A stretch of DNA of 59,669 nucleotides from Spirochaetales bacterium. Lineage in GTDB: Bacteria; Spirochaetota; Spirochaetia; DSM-2461. The notes under the pieces were generated by a model. The model was given only the letters and a program-made list of their open reading frames with translations, made no database searches and had not been told where the DNA came from. The position numbers and the translations under genes were made by a program. Location: NCBI GenBank assembly GCA_016936555.1, contig JAFGXR010000084.1, forward strand, positions 1-59,669. Direction: 5' to 3'. Every line of letters starts with the position of its first letter. Position 1 is the stretch's first letter. Positions 51,548 through 59,669 of the stretch are shown piece by piece.

Positions 51548-53101
51548 TTGATACATCTGATAATTTTTCACTACCATTTCCTTCCCGGCGGAGTGACCGA
51601 TGTCGTAGTATCCGCCGTAGAAGCCTATCTCAAATACAGCCTTGAAATAGAGAAAATCACCATAATTTCAGGACGCGTTGAGAATCTTGATAAAATCAGG
51701 GACAGGATTTGCCTCACCCTGACCCCGGCGGAGCAAATGCGCCTGAACACAGTCGTTATGGAAGAGATCGATTATCAGGAACGACTGCAGCCTCCACCGT
51801 CCATAAAAGCATTGAAGAAAAAACTGATCGGAGAATACTGTGGCGACGGAAACATATGGTGGATACACAATTTCCATCTCGGCAAGAATCCCTATTTTAC
51901 AGGAGCTTTGCTGGATATAGCAGAGGAAACATCTCAGAGAATGATTTTCCATATCCACGATTTTCCCGAATGCTCGCGATATGAATTACTCAATAATCTC
52001 CTCTCGACAGTAAAAAGAGACATCTACAGCCTTGTCGGGAATATCCGATACGCCGTCCTTAACAGCAGGGATTACCGATTCCTCATCGAATCAGGAATAC
52101 CGGAAAAAATGCTTTTTCTGCTTGAAAATCCTCTAGCCGTTAATAAGTTGATGACTGGGGACATACCTGATGTATCAAAGATTCTGACAAAAGCCTTTTC
52201 CAAAGATTTTCCGGGCTGGAAATCAGATCAGCCTTACATGCTCTATCCGGTAAGGTCCATCCGTCGGAAAAATGTGGCAGAAGCGGCTTTCATTTCGTCT
52301 CTGTCTGATGCCAATGTCATTGTCACGTTGCCGGGCGTCTCCGATCGGGAAAGGAATTACTCTCATCGTTCCGGTGAAATCTTTGGAACGGGTCTGGCTC
52401 CGGGGCTTTTCGGAATAGGAGCAGATCTGCCGAAAGCCGGTATCAGCTTTTCCGATCTGATTGCAGGGGCGTCTCTGATCCTGTCAACCTCCATACAGGA
52501 GGGGTTCGGGTACCTCTTTCTCAACTCTTTGAACTGGGGGAAACCGCTTATCGCCCGGGATCTGGACGTTCTGGAAAATTTCAAACCGGCCTTTGTGGAC
52601 TTTGATGCCCTGTTTTACGACGGCGTTTCAGTCCCGGCGTCCTGCCTCGATATTCCCGAACTTATCGGTCTGTACAGAAAAAAAGTCCATCGTTTATCAG
52701 CACTGATCCCCGAGGATATGGTAAAAGATATCAATGGTGAAATTGATTCTCTTTTCAGCCGCGAGAATATCGATTTCTCCTATTTATCTCTGGAAATGCA
52801 GATTGATTTTTTAAAACAGATAAAAAATGATTCTGAACTGTTTAATCAGTGCAGAAAAGTGAATGAATCTATTATCAATCACATAAAAAACTTTTTTATT
52901 ACTGACTGCAGTCATCGAAAAGATATTATTGAACAAAACTGGAGTCTTCCTGCATACAGCAAAAGAACTGATGCTATTCTGCACAGTTTTTTCACACAAA
53001 CACCACTGCCGGAACACGACAGGAGTCCCAATCTCATATATGAATCAATTTTAAAACAATTTTTATCACTGCCCTATTTACGGCTCTTGTACGACGAGTA
53101 A
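51548..53101 (+). CDS. Second glycosyltransferase, GT-B type
   Basis: 517 aa. Start is TTG at 51548 (LIIFHYHFLPGGVTDVV). The GGVTDVV loop, FHIHDFPE and LYPVRSIRRKNVAEAAFIS, followed by STSIQEGFGYLFLNSLNWGK, give the two-domain GT-B fold with the EGFG donor-site motif. A ~100 residue C-terminal extension (~420-517) rich in charged residues has no match I recognise. Co-transcribed with the gene five bases upstream. Weak ribosome site (AAGAG). Confidence 0.85.
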   Translation: MIHLIIFHYHFLPGGVTDVVVSAVEAYLKYSLEIEKITIISGRVENLDKIRDRICLTLTPAEQMRLNTVVMEEIDYQERLQPPPSIKALKKKLIGEYCGDGNIWWIHNFHLGKNPYFTGALLDIAEETSQRMIFHIHDFPECSRYELLNNLLSTVKRDIYSLVGNIRYAVLNSRDYRFLIESGIPEKMLFLLENPLAVNKLMTGDIPDVSKILTKAFSKDFPGWKSDQPYMLYPVRSIRRKNVAEAAFISSLSDANVIVTLPGVSDRERNYSHRSGEIFGTGLAPGLFGIGADLPKAGISFSDLIAGASLILSTSIQEGFGYLFLNSLNWGKPLIARDLDVLENFKPAFVDFDALFYDGVSVPASCLDIPELIGLYRKKVHRLSALIPEDMVKDINGEIDSLFSRENIDFSYLSLEMQIDFLKQIKNDSELFNQCRKVNESIINHIKNFFITDCSHRKDIIEQNWSLPAYSKRTDAILHSFFTQTPLPEHDRSPNLIYESILKQFLSLPYLRLLYDE

Positions 53102-53159
53102 TATACCTCTCTTTAATAGTTATTTATTTATCGGATCATCTTCTGCACTCTTCTTTCTA

Positions 53160-53189
53160 TTGCACTGTTATCCGTAAAAATGTTAGCAT
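53160..53189 (+). promoter_or_regulatory. Promoter of nifJ
   Basis: TTGCAC (53160-53165), 18 bases and TAGCAT (53184-53189) lie 44 bases before the start of nifJ, in a 131-base gap. Confidence 0.4.
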
Positions 53190-53232
53190 TTAGCAGTAAA
53201 ATTTAAACTCTATATTAAAGAGGACTGAGTAA

Positions 53233-56200
53233 ATGTCAGATAACAAAAAAATGGTTACCATAGATGGTAACACGGCTGCAGCTCACGTTGCTTACGCGTT
53301 CAGTGAAGTAGCAGCTATCTATCCTATCACTCCGTCATCACCGATGGGTGAGAATTCCGAGATTTGGGCCAGTACAGGTAGAACCAATGTATTCGGCACA
53401 ATCGTAGATGTTGTTGAGTTGCAGTCTGAAGCGGGAGCTGCAGGTGCAGTACACGGGTCTCTTAGTGGAGGAGCTCTTACTACTACATTTACCGCATCGC
53501 AGGGTCTACTACTGATGATCCCCAACATGCATAAAATTGCCGGGGAAATGATGCCCTGTGTCATTCATGTTTCGGCAAGATCTATCGCTGCACAGTCGCT
53601 TTCCATCTTCGGAGACCACTCCGACGTTATGTCAGTCAGAAACACAGGTTTCGCGATGACAGCCGCTTCCTCAATCCAGGAAACAATGGATATGGCTCTC
53701 GTTGCTCACCTCGCGACACTGGAAAGCCAGATCCCCTTCCTGTCATTCTTCGACGGATTCAGAACCTCTCACGAAATACAGAAAGTGGAAGAGATTTCCT
53801 ACGAGACAATCAAGTCCATGGTTAAGCCTGAATACATCGAAAGATTCAGAAACAGATCCATGAGACCTGAAGCGCCTATCGTTAAAGTCGCTGCTCAGAA
53901 CCCCGATGTTTACTTCCAGGGTAGAGAAACTTCCAACAAGTACTACATGGAAGTTCCCGGAATTGTTCAGAAATATATGGATGAAGTTGCCAAAGTAACC
54001 GGAAGAGCCTATCACCTCTTCGATTATGTCGGTGCTGCTGACGCCGAAAAAGTTATCATCGCTATGGGATCGGGATGCGATACCATCGATGAAACAGTAA
54101 GATACCTCAACAAAAAAGGTGAGAAAGTCGGTCTTGTAAAAGTCAGACTCTACAGACCTTTCTCCGTTGAGCATTTTGTGAATGCTCTGCCCTCAACAGT
54201 CAAGAAAATTGCTGTTCTGGACAGAACAAAAGAGCCCGGTTCAATCGGTGAGCCTCTGTTCCTTGACGTAGTAGCGTCCATGGCAGGTAAGGATGTGAAA
54301 ATCATCGGCGGAAGATACGGTCTTTCCTCTAAAGAATTCACACCTTCCATGGTTAAAGCTGTATACGATCACCTCGACGGTGCCGCTTTCCACAACTTCA
54401 CAGTCGGTATCAACGACGATGTAACAAACCTCTCCATCCCCGTAAATGAAGATATCGACGTTTCTGCCGATGACATCAAGAGCTGTATGTTCTGGGGACT
54501 CGGTGCAGACGGAACAGTCGGTGCTTCCAAGAACTCGATTAAAATCATCGGAGATGCGACAGACCTGAACGCTCAGGCTTATTTCTCCTATGACTCCAAG
54601 AAATCAGGTGGTGTAACTGTATCTCACCTGAGATTCGGAAAAAGCTCAGTCAACATGCCCTGGCTCATCGATCACGCGGACTTTGTAGCTTGCCACAATG
54701 ATGCCTATATCGGTAGATATGATATGCTCGGACCTCTTAAGGAAGGTGCGATCTTCATGCTCAACACAGAAACACCCGCCGACAAGGTTTTCGAAACGTT
54801 GACAGCGGAAGAGCAGCAGATCATCATCGACAGAAAAATTAAATTCTACTGTATCGATGCTCTTAAAATCGCTCAGGAAGTAGGACTGGGATTCAGAATC
54901 AACACTGTTATGCAGGCCGCTTTCTTTAAAGTTTCCAACATCCTCCCCGAAGCTGAAGCTATCGGCCTCATCAAAAAATTCATCGAAAAATCCTTCATCA
55001 AAAAAGGTGAAGATATTGTCAAGATGAACTGGAACGCCGTAGACAAAGCCGGTGAAGGACTTCATGAAGTATCTATCCCCGCCTCCGTTGGAAACGCTTA
55101 TGTTCCCAAAGCACTGATTCCCGCCGATGCCGATGATTTCGCGAAAAACATTGTCGAGCCTGTTATGAAACAGAAAGGTGATAACATCCCTGTTTCTCAT
55201 ATGTCTTTCGACGGAGTTCTTCCCACAGGAACAACAAAACTGGAAAAACGCGGTGTTTCAGCTCTTGTTTCAAAATGGATCCCCGAAAACTGTATTCAGT
55301 GTAACCAGTGCTCCATGGCTTGTCCCCACGCCGTAGTTAGAGCGAAACAGATCAACCCCAAAGAACTTACAAATAAACCTGAAGGATTTGTTACACTCAC
55401 TTCCAAAACAAAGAATGAGAATAACCTCGAGTACAGAATACAGGTTTACGTTGAAGACTGTACAGGATGCGGAGTTTGTGTGGATGTATGTCCTGCTAAA
55501 GACAAAGCTCTTGTTATGACTTCTCTCCATGATGAAAGAAAAATCGGTCAGTCTGAAATGGCTCAGTACTTTGAAAACCTGCCCAACAATGTTCTTGAAG
55601 GAACAACGATCGACACGGTTAAAGGTGCCCAGTTCAAGAAACCTCTCTTCGAGTTCTCCGGAGCTTGTGCTGGATGTGGTGAAACACCGTATGTTAAACT
55701 CGTCTCCCAGCTCTTCGGTGAAAGAATGGTTGCAGCTAACGCAACAGGATGCTCCTCTATCTACGGTGGTACATTCCCGACTATCCCCTACACCAAAGAC
55801 GATAACGGAAGAGGACCCGCCTGGGGTAACTCACTTTTCGAAGACAACGCTGAATACGGTTTCGGAATGAGACTGGCTGTAGATTCAAACAGAGAGCTTC
55901 TCAAAACCAATGTTGAAAAAGTTCTTGCTGCAGGTACAACACCTGAACTGACAGCAGCTCTCAATAAAGCCATGGAGCTCTGGACATCTAAAGATGATGC
56001 AGCTTATGAAGCACAGGTTGCCGTAGCGAAGGTTCTTCCCGCGGCTATCAGCGCAGCATCCGGTGAAACAAAAACAGCTCTCAATAAAATTCTCGAATTA
56101 AAAGATTATTTCATGGATAAATCTGTTTGGATCATCGGTGGTGACGGATGGGCATACGACATCGGTTACGGCGGTGTTGACCATGTAATGGCTTCAGGCA

Positions 56201-56757
56201 GAAACGTAAATATCCTCGTACTCGATACGGAAGTTTACTCCAACACCGGAGGACAGGCTTCCAAAGCGACTCCTATCGGAGCAGTTGCGAAGTTCGCCAA
56301 CGCCGGTATGAGACTGGGTAAGAAAAACCTCGGACTTATGGCCATGAGCTACGGTTATGTCTACACAGCATCCATTTCAATGGGAGCTAACAGAGCCCAG
56401 GCTCAGAAAGCCCTTATGGAAGCGGAAGCCTACGATGGACCTTCAATCGTTTTCGCCTACTCTCCCTGTATCGCCCACGGTATTGATATGTCCAAGACTC
56501 AATCAAGACAGAAAGCTGCCGTAGATGCCGGTTACTGGCCTCTCTACAGATACAACCCTGCTCTTGAAGACGGGTCCAAGTTCATCTGGGAGACTAAAGA
56601 TCCCAAAGATGCTTACCAGGACTTCATCAGAGCAGAAAGACGTTACACAACGCTTACAAAAACAGCTCCTGATGACGCAGAAAGACTCTTCGCTGAAGCT
56701 GAAGCTGATGCTAAGAAGAGAATGGAAGTCTACAAAAAAATGGGTGGTCTGCTCTAG
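53233..56757 (+). CDS. nifJ: Pyruvate:ferredoxin (flavodoxin) oxidoreductase
   Basis: Converts pyruvate and CoA to acetyl-CoA and CO2 and reduces ferredoxin. 1174 aa, the single-chain form. The pyrimidine-binding domain starts YPITPSSPMGE. Two ferredoxin-like clusters are CIQCNQCSMACP (~687) and CTGCGVCVDVCP (~742). The proximal cluster begins CAGCGETPY (~811), and TPP binding is GGDGWAYDIGYGGVDH with VLDTEVYSNTGGQASK (~970-1010). AGAGGA lies 10 bases upstream of the ATG. Codon use is strongly biased toward AGA for Arg and other preferred codons, unlike its neighbours, which suggests high expression. A terminator follows. Confidence 0.97.
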   Translation: MSDNKKMVTIDGNTAAAHVAYAFSEVAAIYPITPSSPMGENSEIWASTGRTNVFGTIVDVVELQSEAGAAGAVHGSLSGGALTTTFTASQGLLLMIPNMHKIAGEMMPCVIHVSARSIAAQSLSIFGDHSDVMSVRNTGFAMTAASSIQETMDMALVAHLATLESQIPFLSFFDGFRTSHEIQKVEEISYETIKSMVKPEYIERFRNRSMRPEAPIVKVAAQNPDVYFQGRETSNKYYMEVPGIVQKYMDEVAKVTGRAYHLFDYVGAADAEKVIIAMGSGCDTIDETVRYLNKKGEKVGLVKVRLYRPFSVEHFVNALPSTVKKIAVLDRTKEPGSIGEPLFLDVVASMAGKDVKIIGGRYGLSSKEFTPSMVKAVYDHLDGAAFHNFTVGINDDVTNLSIPVNEDIDVSADDIKSCMFWGLGADGTVGASKNSIKIIGDATDLNAQAYFSYDSKKSGGVTVSHLRFGKSSVNMPWLIDHADFVACHNDAYIGRYDMLGPLKEGAIFMLNTETPADKVFETLTAEEQQIIIDRKIKFYCIDALKIAQEVGLGFRINTVMQAAFFKVSNILPEAEAIGLIKKFIEKSFIKKGEDIVKMNWNAVDKAGEGLHEVSIPASVGNAYVPKALIPADADDFAKNIVEPVMKQKGDNIPVSHMSFDGVLPTGTTKLEKRGVSALVSKWIPENCIQCNQCSMACPHAVVRAKQINPKELTNKPEGFVTLTSKTKNENNLEYRIQVYVEDCTGCGVCVDVCPAKDKALVMTSLHDERKIGQSEMAQYFENLPNNVLEGTTIDTVKGAQFKKPLFEFSGACAGCGETPYVKLVSQLFGERMVAANATGCSSIYGGTFPTIPYTKDDNGRGPAWGNSLFEDNAEYGFGMRLAVDSNRELLKTNVEKVLAAGTTPELTAALNKAMELWTSKDDAAYEAQVAVAKVLPAAISAASGETKTALNKILELKDYFMDKSVWIIGGDGWAYDIGYGGVDHVMASGRNVNILVLDTEVYSNTGGQASKATPIGAVAKFANAGMRLGKKNLGLMAMSYGYVYTASISMGANRAQAQKALMEAEAYDGPSIVFAYSPCIAHGIDMSKTQSRQKAAVDAGYWPLYRYNPALEDGSKFIWETKDPKDAYQDFIRAERRYTTLTKTAPDDAERLFAEAEADAKKRMEVYKKMGGLL

Positions 56758-56780
56758 ACCGTTACATTCAGACAAAAAAA

Positions 56781-56805
56781 CCCGGCTCCGGCCGGGTTTT
56801 TTTTT
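56781..56805 (+). terminator. Rho-independent terminator of nifJ
   Basis: CCCGGC, loop TCCG and GCCGGG form a six-base-pair stem, followed by nine T residues, 23 bases after the stop. A run of A upstream could make it work in both directions. Confidence 0.93.
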
Positions 56806-56840
56806 GCAGAAAAGTCATCTGATAAACCAGATTGAGTGTT

Positions 56841-56865
56841 TAGAGGCGACTCGTGCTCGCCTCTA
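56841..56865. terminator. Stem-loop between nifJ and ktrA ends
   Basis: TAGAGGCGA/TCGCCTCTA form a nine-base-pair stem with a seven-base loop, 14 bases past the ktrA stop. Neither flank has a long T run, so terminator function (probably for ktrBA) is uncertain. Confidence 0.4.
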
Positions 56866-56878
56866 TTTCTTCAGGTTT

Positions 56879-57592
56879 CTACTTCTTGGGAAAAATGAAT
56901 TTGAAAAAGTTTCCCAGACCCTTCTTTTTTTCCGAAAGATCCGCCTCTGCAAAGGAGATAACATTCTGTTCTTTACCGACGACCAGCATTATATCGCCGT
57001 TTTGCAACCGGACTTCCGGTGAAAAAAAATCAAAACTACCGCCTGTCTCTTCATTTCTGATTGCCACAACATTAATACCTTTGGTAGCTCGAATATTAGC
57101 CTCAATAAGCGATTGGCCAATGAATATGTCAGGGACACGGATCTCAGCCATAACAAGGCCATTTCCGATAGCCATATAGTTGAAAAGCAATGATGACACA
57201 AGCATAGGGATGACCCTGATAGCCGCCTCCCGATAAGGAAAAACAACGTGGTCCGCCCCGACTATTTTAAGAATTTCACCATGCTGATCAGTTTCCGCTT
57301 TTACGACAATATTCCTGATATTGTTATTCTTCAGGTATTTTGTGACCAGTATGGAAGCTTCGATATTATCACCAAGATCAACTACGACAGCATCAATATC
57401 TACAGGAATGAGTTTGTTGATCGTCTCTTCATTGATTACATCGGCAATATAGGCACTGGTAACGCTGTCTTTATACAAATCGATGAGATCGCTCCTCTTG
57501 TCGATCAGTATTACTTCGCAATCTACTTCAACAAGCTCATCCAAAACCCTTTTACCGAAAGTACTGACTCCGATTATAGCAAATTGTTTCAT
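56879..57592 (-). CDS. ktrA: Potassium uptake regulator KtrA/TrkA
   Basis: Cytosolic RCK subunit, 237 aa, gating KtrB with nucleotides. The N-terminal NAD-binding RCK-N (AIIGVSTFGKRVLDEL, ~1-130) and the RCK-C domain (~140-215) are complete. The basic tail ends FIFPKK. The ATG overlaps the stop of ktrB (TAATG), so the two subunits are coupled. K+ and osmotic regulation are expected. Confidence 0.95.
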   Translation of the reverse strand: MKQFAIIGVSTFGKRVLDELVEVDCEVILIDKRSDLIDLYKDSVTSAYIADVINEETINKLIPVDIDAVVVDLGDNIEASILVTKYLKNNNIRNIVVKAETDQHGEILKIVGADHVVFPYREAAIRVIPMLVSSLLFNYMAIGNGLVMAEIRVPDIFIGQSLIEANIRATKGINVVAIRNEETGGSFDFFSPEVRLQNGDIMLVVGKEQNVISFAEADLSEKKKGLGNFFKFIFPKK

Positions 57593-58917
57593 TAGCCTAT
57601 TAAAACCTCTCCTTTGGGATAATCTACAAATCTATCTTTGTAACTGACATGCATCGGCATTATCAGTGCAAAAAGGCCGACACGGCCCGCGAACATAGTT
57701 GCGATGACAATTAATTTTCCTCCAACCGAGAGAAAGGGAGTCATACCGGTTGATAATCCGACAGTCCCGAGAGCGGAAAAGCATTCAAAAATAATATCGA
57801 GATGAGAAAACCCTTTACCTGACTCCACTAAAATAAGGAAAAAAATACTTAAAAATAAAATAAAAACGGCTTTTACAAAAAATAGAGCGGCTCGTGTTAA
57901 ATTATCTGATGAAAGGCGACGACCCAGGATTCTAACTTCTCCTTTATCATCAACCCCTTTAAATAAAATAATAAATAAAATAAATGCTGTTGAGACTTTA
58001 ATTCCCCCAGCAGTAGAGCCGGAACCGGCCCCTATAAACATCATTAAGAGCGTAAAGAATTTAGCAGGAGAAGATAAATCGGATTGAGGAATACTGTTGA
58101 ATCCGGCCGTTCGGGTCGTTATAGACTGGAAAAAAATCGGCATGATTTTCTCAGACGTTCTCATCCCGGAAAAAACACCGTTCCATTCAAGAATACCGTA
58201 GATGATAGCACCGAAAAAGATTAGAGACGCTGTAGCGATAATCATCATTTTTGAATGAAAGCGGAGTTTTCTCTTTCTTCCCCTTATATATTCGTAAATA
58301 TCCGAAATTACCATAAAGCCGATTCCGCCGATTATAATCAGTGTAGCTATAGTAAAATTTATAATGCGATTATGTCTAAAAGATTCCAGACTATCGGGGA
58401 AAAGAGAAAATCCTGCATTGCAAAAAGCAGAGACCGAGTGAAAAAGCGCCGAAAAAGCAGGGCTCTCTACGCCGGTAGAGCGAAACTCGATAAATAAGAA
58501 AATAGTCCCTGTCAGTTCTGCAAAAAGAGTTACTGTTAATATTGCTCTTACTATATCCTTAGGTGTAAAATTTGAATCCATGATAAAATATTCACGGATG
58601 ATTTTACTGTTTCGAAGAGATATACGACTCCCCGGTAAAGCCAGGTATATTGTAGAAAAAGTAATAATCCCCAATCCACCAGCCTGAATCAGAATCAGTA
58701 TGATACTTTGACCGAATCTGGAATATTCATCTGTAGCAACTGTTGCAAGTCCTGTCACACAAACAGCCGATACTGCCGTGAACAAGGTGTCTATATATCG
58801 GATCGGCTCTGAACCATTCCAGGAAACCGGTAACTTTAATAAAAAGGAACCTATTAGAATATTGATTATGAAATAGGTGAAAAAGAGCAGTTTACCCGAG
58901 GAGAAATAGCTTTTCAT
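57592..58917 (-). CDS. ktrB: Potassium transporter KtrB/TrkH family
   Basis: 441 aa membrane protein with four MPM repeats. Selectivity loops: SAVCVTGL, SAFCNAGF, TTRTAGF and ALGTVGLSTG. The intramembrane loop at the third repeat is GAGSGSTAGGIKV, family-typical. It moves K+ (often with Na+). The ATG at 58917 has no ribosome site; TATTAT lies seven bases upstream. Confidence 0.95.
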   Translation of the reverse strand: MKSYFSSGKLLFFTYFIINILIGSFLLKLPVSWNGSEPIRYIDTLFTAVSAVCVTGLATVATDEYSRFGQSIILILIQAGGLGIITFSTIYLALPGSRISLRNSKIIREYFIMDSNFTPKDIVRAILTVTLFAELTGTIFLFIEFRSTGVESPAFSALFHSVSAFCNAGFSLFPDSLESFRHNRIINFTIATLIIIGGIGFMVISDIYEYIRGRKRKLRFHSKMMIIATASLIFFGAIIYGILEWNGVFSGMRTSEKIMPIFFQSITTRTAGFNSIPQSDLSSPAKFFTLLMMFIGAGSGSTAGGIKVSTAFILFIILFKGVDDKGEVRILGRRLSSDNLTRAALFFVKAVFILFLSIFFLILVESGKGFSHLDIIFECFSALGTVGLSTGMTPFLSVGGKLIVIATMFAGRVGLFALIMPMHVSYKDRFVDYPKGEVLIG

Positions 58918-58924
58918 AGATTCT

Positions 58925-58930
58925 ATAATA
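58925..58930 (-). promoter_or_regulatory. -10 element of ktrBA, possible leaderless start
   Basis: On the minus strand TATTAT ends seven bases before the ktrB ATG. No clear -35 was found in the AT-rich upstream region. Confidence 0.35.
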
Positions 58931-59040
58931 GAATACTATTAATATTTGATCTAACAAAAAAAAGTTAAATTGGCTAAAAACTGCAATCAGGCTAAAATAT
59001 TACAGTTATCATATGACACTAAAAGTTTTAAAGGGAAAAA

Positions 59041-59295
59041 ATGAATATTCACCAGAAAGGCATTGTTTTAGATCGAGAATGGAATATTCTAAAACTGGGA
59101 AATCCAGTTCCGGGACTATATAATCAAAATGGCAGTGAAGTTGTAAAAGTCAGGGGAACATCCGAACAAATAAATGAGGAATATATTACGGATTATGAAA
59201 TAGTAATTCTTGACAAAGGGCATGTGATTGCAACATATAAAATACATGCAGTAGAATCTGTTGAAGCCACAGACAAGAACTATACATCTATATAA
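59041..59295 (+). CDS. Small hypothetical protein
   Basis: 84 aa, with AAAGGG five bases before the ATG. It starts MNIHQKGIVLDREWNILKLG and is a short, mainly beta protein without signal peptide. Composition is more A+T-rich than the neighbours. No family recognised. It lies alone between ktrB and an rRNA operon, so it may be a recent insertion or a small lineage-specific gene. Confidence 0.55.
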   Translation: MNIHQKGIVLDREWNILKLGNPVPGLYNQNGSEVVKVRGTSEQINEEYITDYEIVILDKGHVIATYKIHAVESVEATDKNYTSI

Positions 59296-59322
59296 TCGTA
59301 ATTATATAAAAAAACCTTCTGC

Positions 59323-59397
59323 CGTTCCGTTCACTTCTCTCACTACCATCGTGCGTTTTGACTTCGTCAAAGCCACACTAGCCCAGGGGTCGTCGCA
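59323..59397. repeat. Copy 1 of a ~75-bp repeat near 5S rRNA
   Basis: It shares CGTTCCGTTC and then a 59-base block (59339-59397) with copy 2, with one mismatch. Inside lies TTTGAC/GTCAAA with a three-base loop. It ends GGGTCGTCGC, like the 5S boundary motif. Confidence 0.9.
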
Positions 59398-59435
59398 GCT
59401 TTAAGAAATCATATAGGTTATTCAACTTATGGCAT

Positions 59436-59459
59436 TATAAATAAAAAAGCCTGGCGACG
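59436..59459. repeat. Copy of the 5S 3' end and T-rich trailer
   Basis: TTATAAATAAAAAAGCCTGG then CGACG (59436-59459) repeats 59567-59590 with one mismatch. The latter is the 3' end of 5S rRNA plus its trailer. It directly abuts copy 2 of the 75-bp repeat. Confidence 0.85.
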
Positions 59460-59531
59460 TTCCGTTCGCAAGCTCACTACCATCGTGCGTTTTGACTTCG
59501 TCAAAGCCACACTAGCCCAAGGGTCGTCGCA
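59458..59531. repeat. Copy 2 of the ~75-bp repeat near 5S rRNA
   Basis: 58 of 59 bases match copy 1 (59473-59531). GCGACG (59454-59459) and CGTCGC (59525-59530) can pair to close the element, and TTTGACTTCGTCAAA forms an inner hairpin. On the minus strand it is followed by TTTTTTATTT. Confidence 0.9.
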
Positions 59532-59580
59532 ATCTAAACCAGGCACAAATTGCATTAGTAAAACTGTTATAAATAAAAAA

Positions 59581-59669
<89 letters not shown>

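Overview
The window is a dense, bacterial chromosomal segment of moderate G+C content. It looks like a free-living member of the Spirochaetes (Spirochaetaceae-like). This is an inference from gene content: many TPR proteins, spirochaete-style outer-membrane barrels (one with a FecR domain), a HAMP/class III cyclase, a KtrAB potassium system, a PyrF-PyrE fusion and pyruvate:ferredoxin oxidoreductase for an anaerobic or facultative life. No species name can be given from sequence alone. Genes are packed tightly: start/stop overlaps of 1 to 8 bases are common, several convergent gene pairs overlap at their 3' ends, and no stretch over 300 bases lacks a feature.

Layout. 1-4035 (minus strand): an envelope/signalling operon, with a HAMP/adenylate cyclase followed by a PEGA-like barrel protein, a lipoprotein and a partial gene. 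4157-10045: an M42 peptidase convergent with an operon of a sAC-like STAND/TPR protein, a SET-domain methyltransferase and inosine-guanosine kinase. 10078-11597: a partner-switching set (HATPase, STAS, HATPase) ending in a clear terminator. 11645-15730: a lipoprotein, an HD phosphohydrolase, a voltage-sensor/HAMP protein without a recognisable pore, and an unknown gene. 15784-24227: three consecutive exported outer-membrane proteins (1548, 488 and 749 aa), then mutL and a single-repeat DUF1456 gene with a G10 tract.

26343-32332: TPR proteins, one with an Mrr-like C-terminus, run with a metallophosphoesterase and a ParB-like protein. 32314-36746: a lipoprotein, a SelB-like protein lacking the GTPase domain, an orphan N6-adenine-type DNA methyltransferase and pth. 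36740-39467: S-adenosylhomocysteine recycling, where ahcY sits beside mtnN-luxS so that two normally alternative routes coexist. 39510-42536: pgl, a PilZ protein, a CDF transporter and a GNAT. 42645-45654: ferredoxin, then epmA-efp-methyltransferase (translation elongation). 45656-49852 (minus): pyrFE-mscS, and two tandem DUF2807 proteins. 49964-53101: a SemiSWEET-like protein and two glycosyltransferases. 53233-56757: nifJ. 56879-58917: ktrBA. The window ends with a small unknown gene, two near-identical ~75-bp repeats and the 3' part of a 5S rRNA gene on the minus strand, so an rRNA operon lies just beyond the right edge.

Most notable: (i) a voltage-sensing domain joined to an extracytoplasmic loop and a HAMP-like segment, with no pore motif; (ii) a SelB homologue without GTPase domain; (iii) repeats next to 5S that copy the 5S 3' end and its T-rich trailer; (iv) a set of genes without Shine-Dalgarno sequences whose -10-like hexamer lies 6-9 bases before the start codon, suggesting leaderless mRNAs; (v) a DUF2807 gene whose signal peptide can only be translated from a CTG or ATT start.
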